Under the pieces are notes generated by a model that saw only the letters and a list, made by a program, of their open reading frames with translations, made no database searches and was not told the origin of the DNA. From Prochlorococcus sp. MIT 0603 (GTDB lineage Bacteria; Cyanobacteriota; Cyanobacteriia; PCC-6307; Cyanobiaceae), in the NCBI RefSeq assembly GCF_000760215.1, contig NZ_JNAW01000004.1, positions 1 to 64,000 on the forward strand: DNA of 64,000 nucleotides. Direction: 5' to 3'. Below are positions 63,257 to 64,000 of this stretch, one piece after another. Positions within the stretch are counted from its first letter, which is position 1, and the number at the start of each line of letters is the position of its first letter. A program made the translations under genes and the position numbers.

Positions 63257-64000
63257 ATGAAAAACCTATTTGAAGCATCGACAATAAATACTTTCGCTGA
63301 GTTTTCACAACAGGCTGACTATTCGCTCATGGATTCACTCCAAGAGGATCCTCAAGCAACCGACAATGGCCACGATCACCTCCCTCGCCAAGTTTTCTCC
63401 GGTCATTACGTACCGGTCACACCCACGCCTATCCCAGCTCCGGAATACATCGCACACAGCAAAATCTTCTTTAACGAGCTAGGACTGAGCCATAACCTTG
63501 CCCTTGACGCACAATTCCGCAAGCTATTTTCAGGCGACACTAGCGTAGCGCGAAAGCCAATGCGTCCTATTGGTTGGGTGACTGGTTATGCTCTTTCGAT
63601 CTACGGAACTGAATATATCCAACAATGTCCGTTTGGGACAGGAAATGGCTACGGCGATGGTCGAGCAATATCCGTGTTCGAAGGTCTTTTCAACGGTAGA
63701 CGCTGGGAAATGCAACTGAAAGGAGGAGGCCCGACTCCATACTGCCGTGGAGCCGATGGGCGTGCCGTACTTCGTTCCAGCATGCGGGAGTTTCTGGCGC
63801 AAGACTACATGCAGGCCCTAGGAGTTCCGACTTCACGATCTCTAACGCTATATGTGTCCCGATCCGAAACAGTGCGCAGGCCCTGGTACTCCAAAGAGTC
63901 TAGTTCTATAGATCCCGACATACTCGTGGACAATCCCGTGGCTATCACAACACGAGTTGCACCATCCTTTCTACGTGTCGGGCAAATTGAGCTGTTTGCA
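63257..64000 (+). CDS. SelO/YdiU-type protein AMPylator, partial at window edge
   Basis: First 248 codons of a longer gene cut by the window end. Matches the SelO/YdiU pseudokinase family: [37 protein letters not shown] and [11 protein letters not shown]. SelO transfers AMP to Ser/Thr/Tyr of target proteins and is linked to oxidative-stress responses. The gene is much richer in G+C than all neighbours and uses C/G-ending codons, pointing to recent transfer. The ATG at 63257 follows the junction by eye. Confidence 0.9.
   Translation, partial: MKNLFEASTINTFAEFSQQADYSLMDSLQEDPQATDNGHDHLPRQVFSGHYVPVTPTPIPAPEYIAHSKIFFNELGLSHNLALDAQFRKLFSGDTSVARKPMRPIGWVTGYALSIYGTEYIQQCPFGTGNGYGDGRAISVFEGLFNGRRWEMQLKGGGPTPYCRGADGRAVLRSSMREFLAQDYMQALGVPTSRSLTLYVSRSETVRRPWYSKESSSIDPDILVDNPVAITTRVAPSFLRVGQIELFA

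Noticed and set aside
1-64000. CRISPR array, prophage or insertion sequence
   Set aside because: No regularly spaced repeats, integrase, transposase or phage structural genes seen.

Overview
The window looks like a chromosome segment of a marine picocyanobacterium, most probably Prochlorococcus, and probably a low-light type. This is inferred from the AT-rich DNA, very short spacers, many conserved genes under 60 codons, several 35-67 aa high-light-inducible (Hli) proteins, a FutA/IdiA-type iron-binding protein, and a T4 DenV-like pyrimidine-dimer glycosylase. I see no prophage, insertion sequence, rRNA operon or CRISPR array. One tRNA gene (Ser, CGA) is present.

Region by region. 0-2.6 kb: an iron locus with a PiuC-like dioxygenase divergent from a FutA-type protein over a shared spacer with a palindrome, then a 15-bp stem abutting tRNA-Ser. 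2.7-13.2 kb: an unusual envelope locus with three proteins carrying FlgT_N/LPP20-like modules, a CsgG-family protein, two further secreted unknowns and a lipoprotein, but no recognisable curlin subunit. rpmG and an HldD-like epimerase lie inside it. 13.2-26.2 kb: a cell-surface sugar region with methyltransferases, a GT10 fucosyltransferase-like gene, a fatty-acid-hydroxylase-family enzyme, a NodU-type carbamoyltransferase with SxtJ, DUF5989 and SGNH partners, a NeuA-HAD fusion, a short NeuB and a capsule-type glycosyltransferase candidate.

26.3-31.3 kb: a field of tiny genes, with a tandem hli array, a DUF1330 protein and a DUF4278 protein with a structured leader. 31.7-35.5 kb: an Aap/Nat-type amino-acid ABC transporter. 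35.7-47.4 kb: ordinary housekeeping and hypothetical genes (DUF938 methyltransferase, ferredoxin-MBL fusion, K+ channel with RCK domain, 6-phosphogluconate-dehydrogenase-like enzyme, SDR, AEC carrier, 2OG oxygenase), then PstS.

48.6-58.6 kb: a zinc-homeostasis island, the most interesting part of the window. It holds znuB, zur, znuC, a perfect Zur-box-like palindrome, then znuA - 105-aa unknown - COG0523 GTPase - WD40 protein in one operon. Separated from these by an aldo/keto reductase and an hli gene is a second module: a His-rich lipoprotein plus a second COG0523 GTPase. The ZnuA protein and the first GTPase share a homologous ~110-residue insert, which points to a dedicated zinc-handling module. 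A zinc-type GTP cyclohydrolase I follows.

59.7-64 kb: a stress-related stretch of small genes with an hli gene, a decayed copy of the hli array, DenV, a decayed copy of a 43-aa gene, and at the right edge the start of a SelO/YdiU gene whose base composition is far richer in G+C than its surroundings, suggesting transfer.
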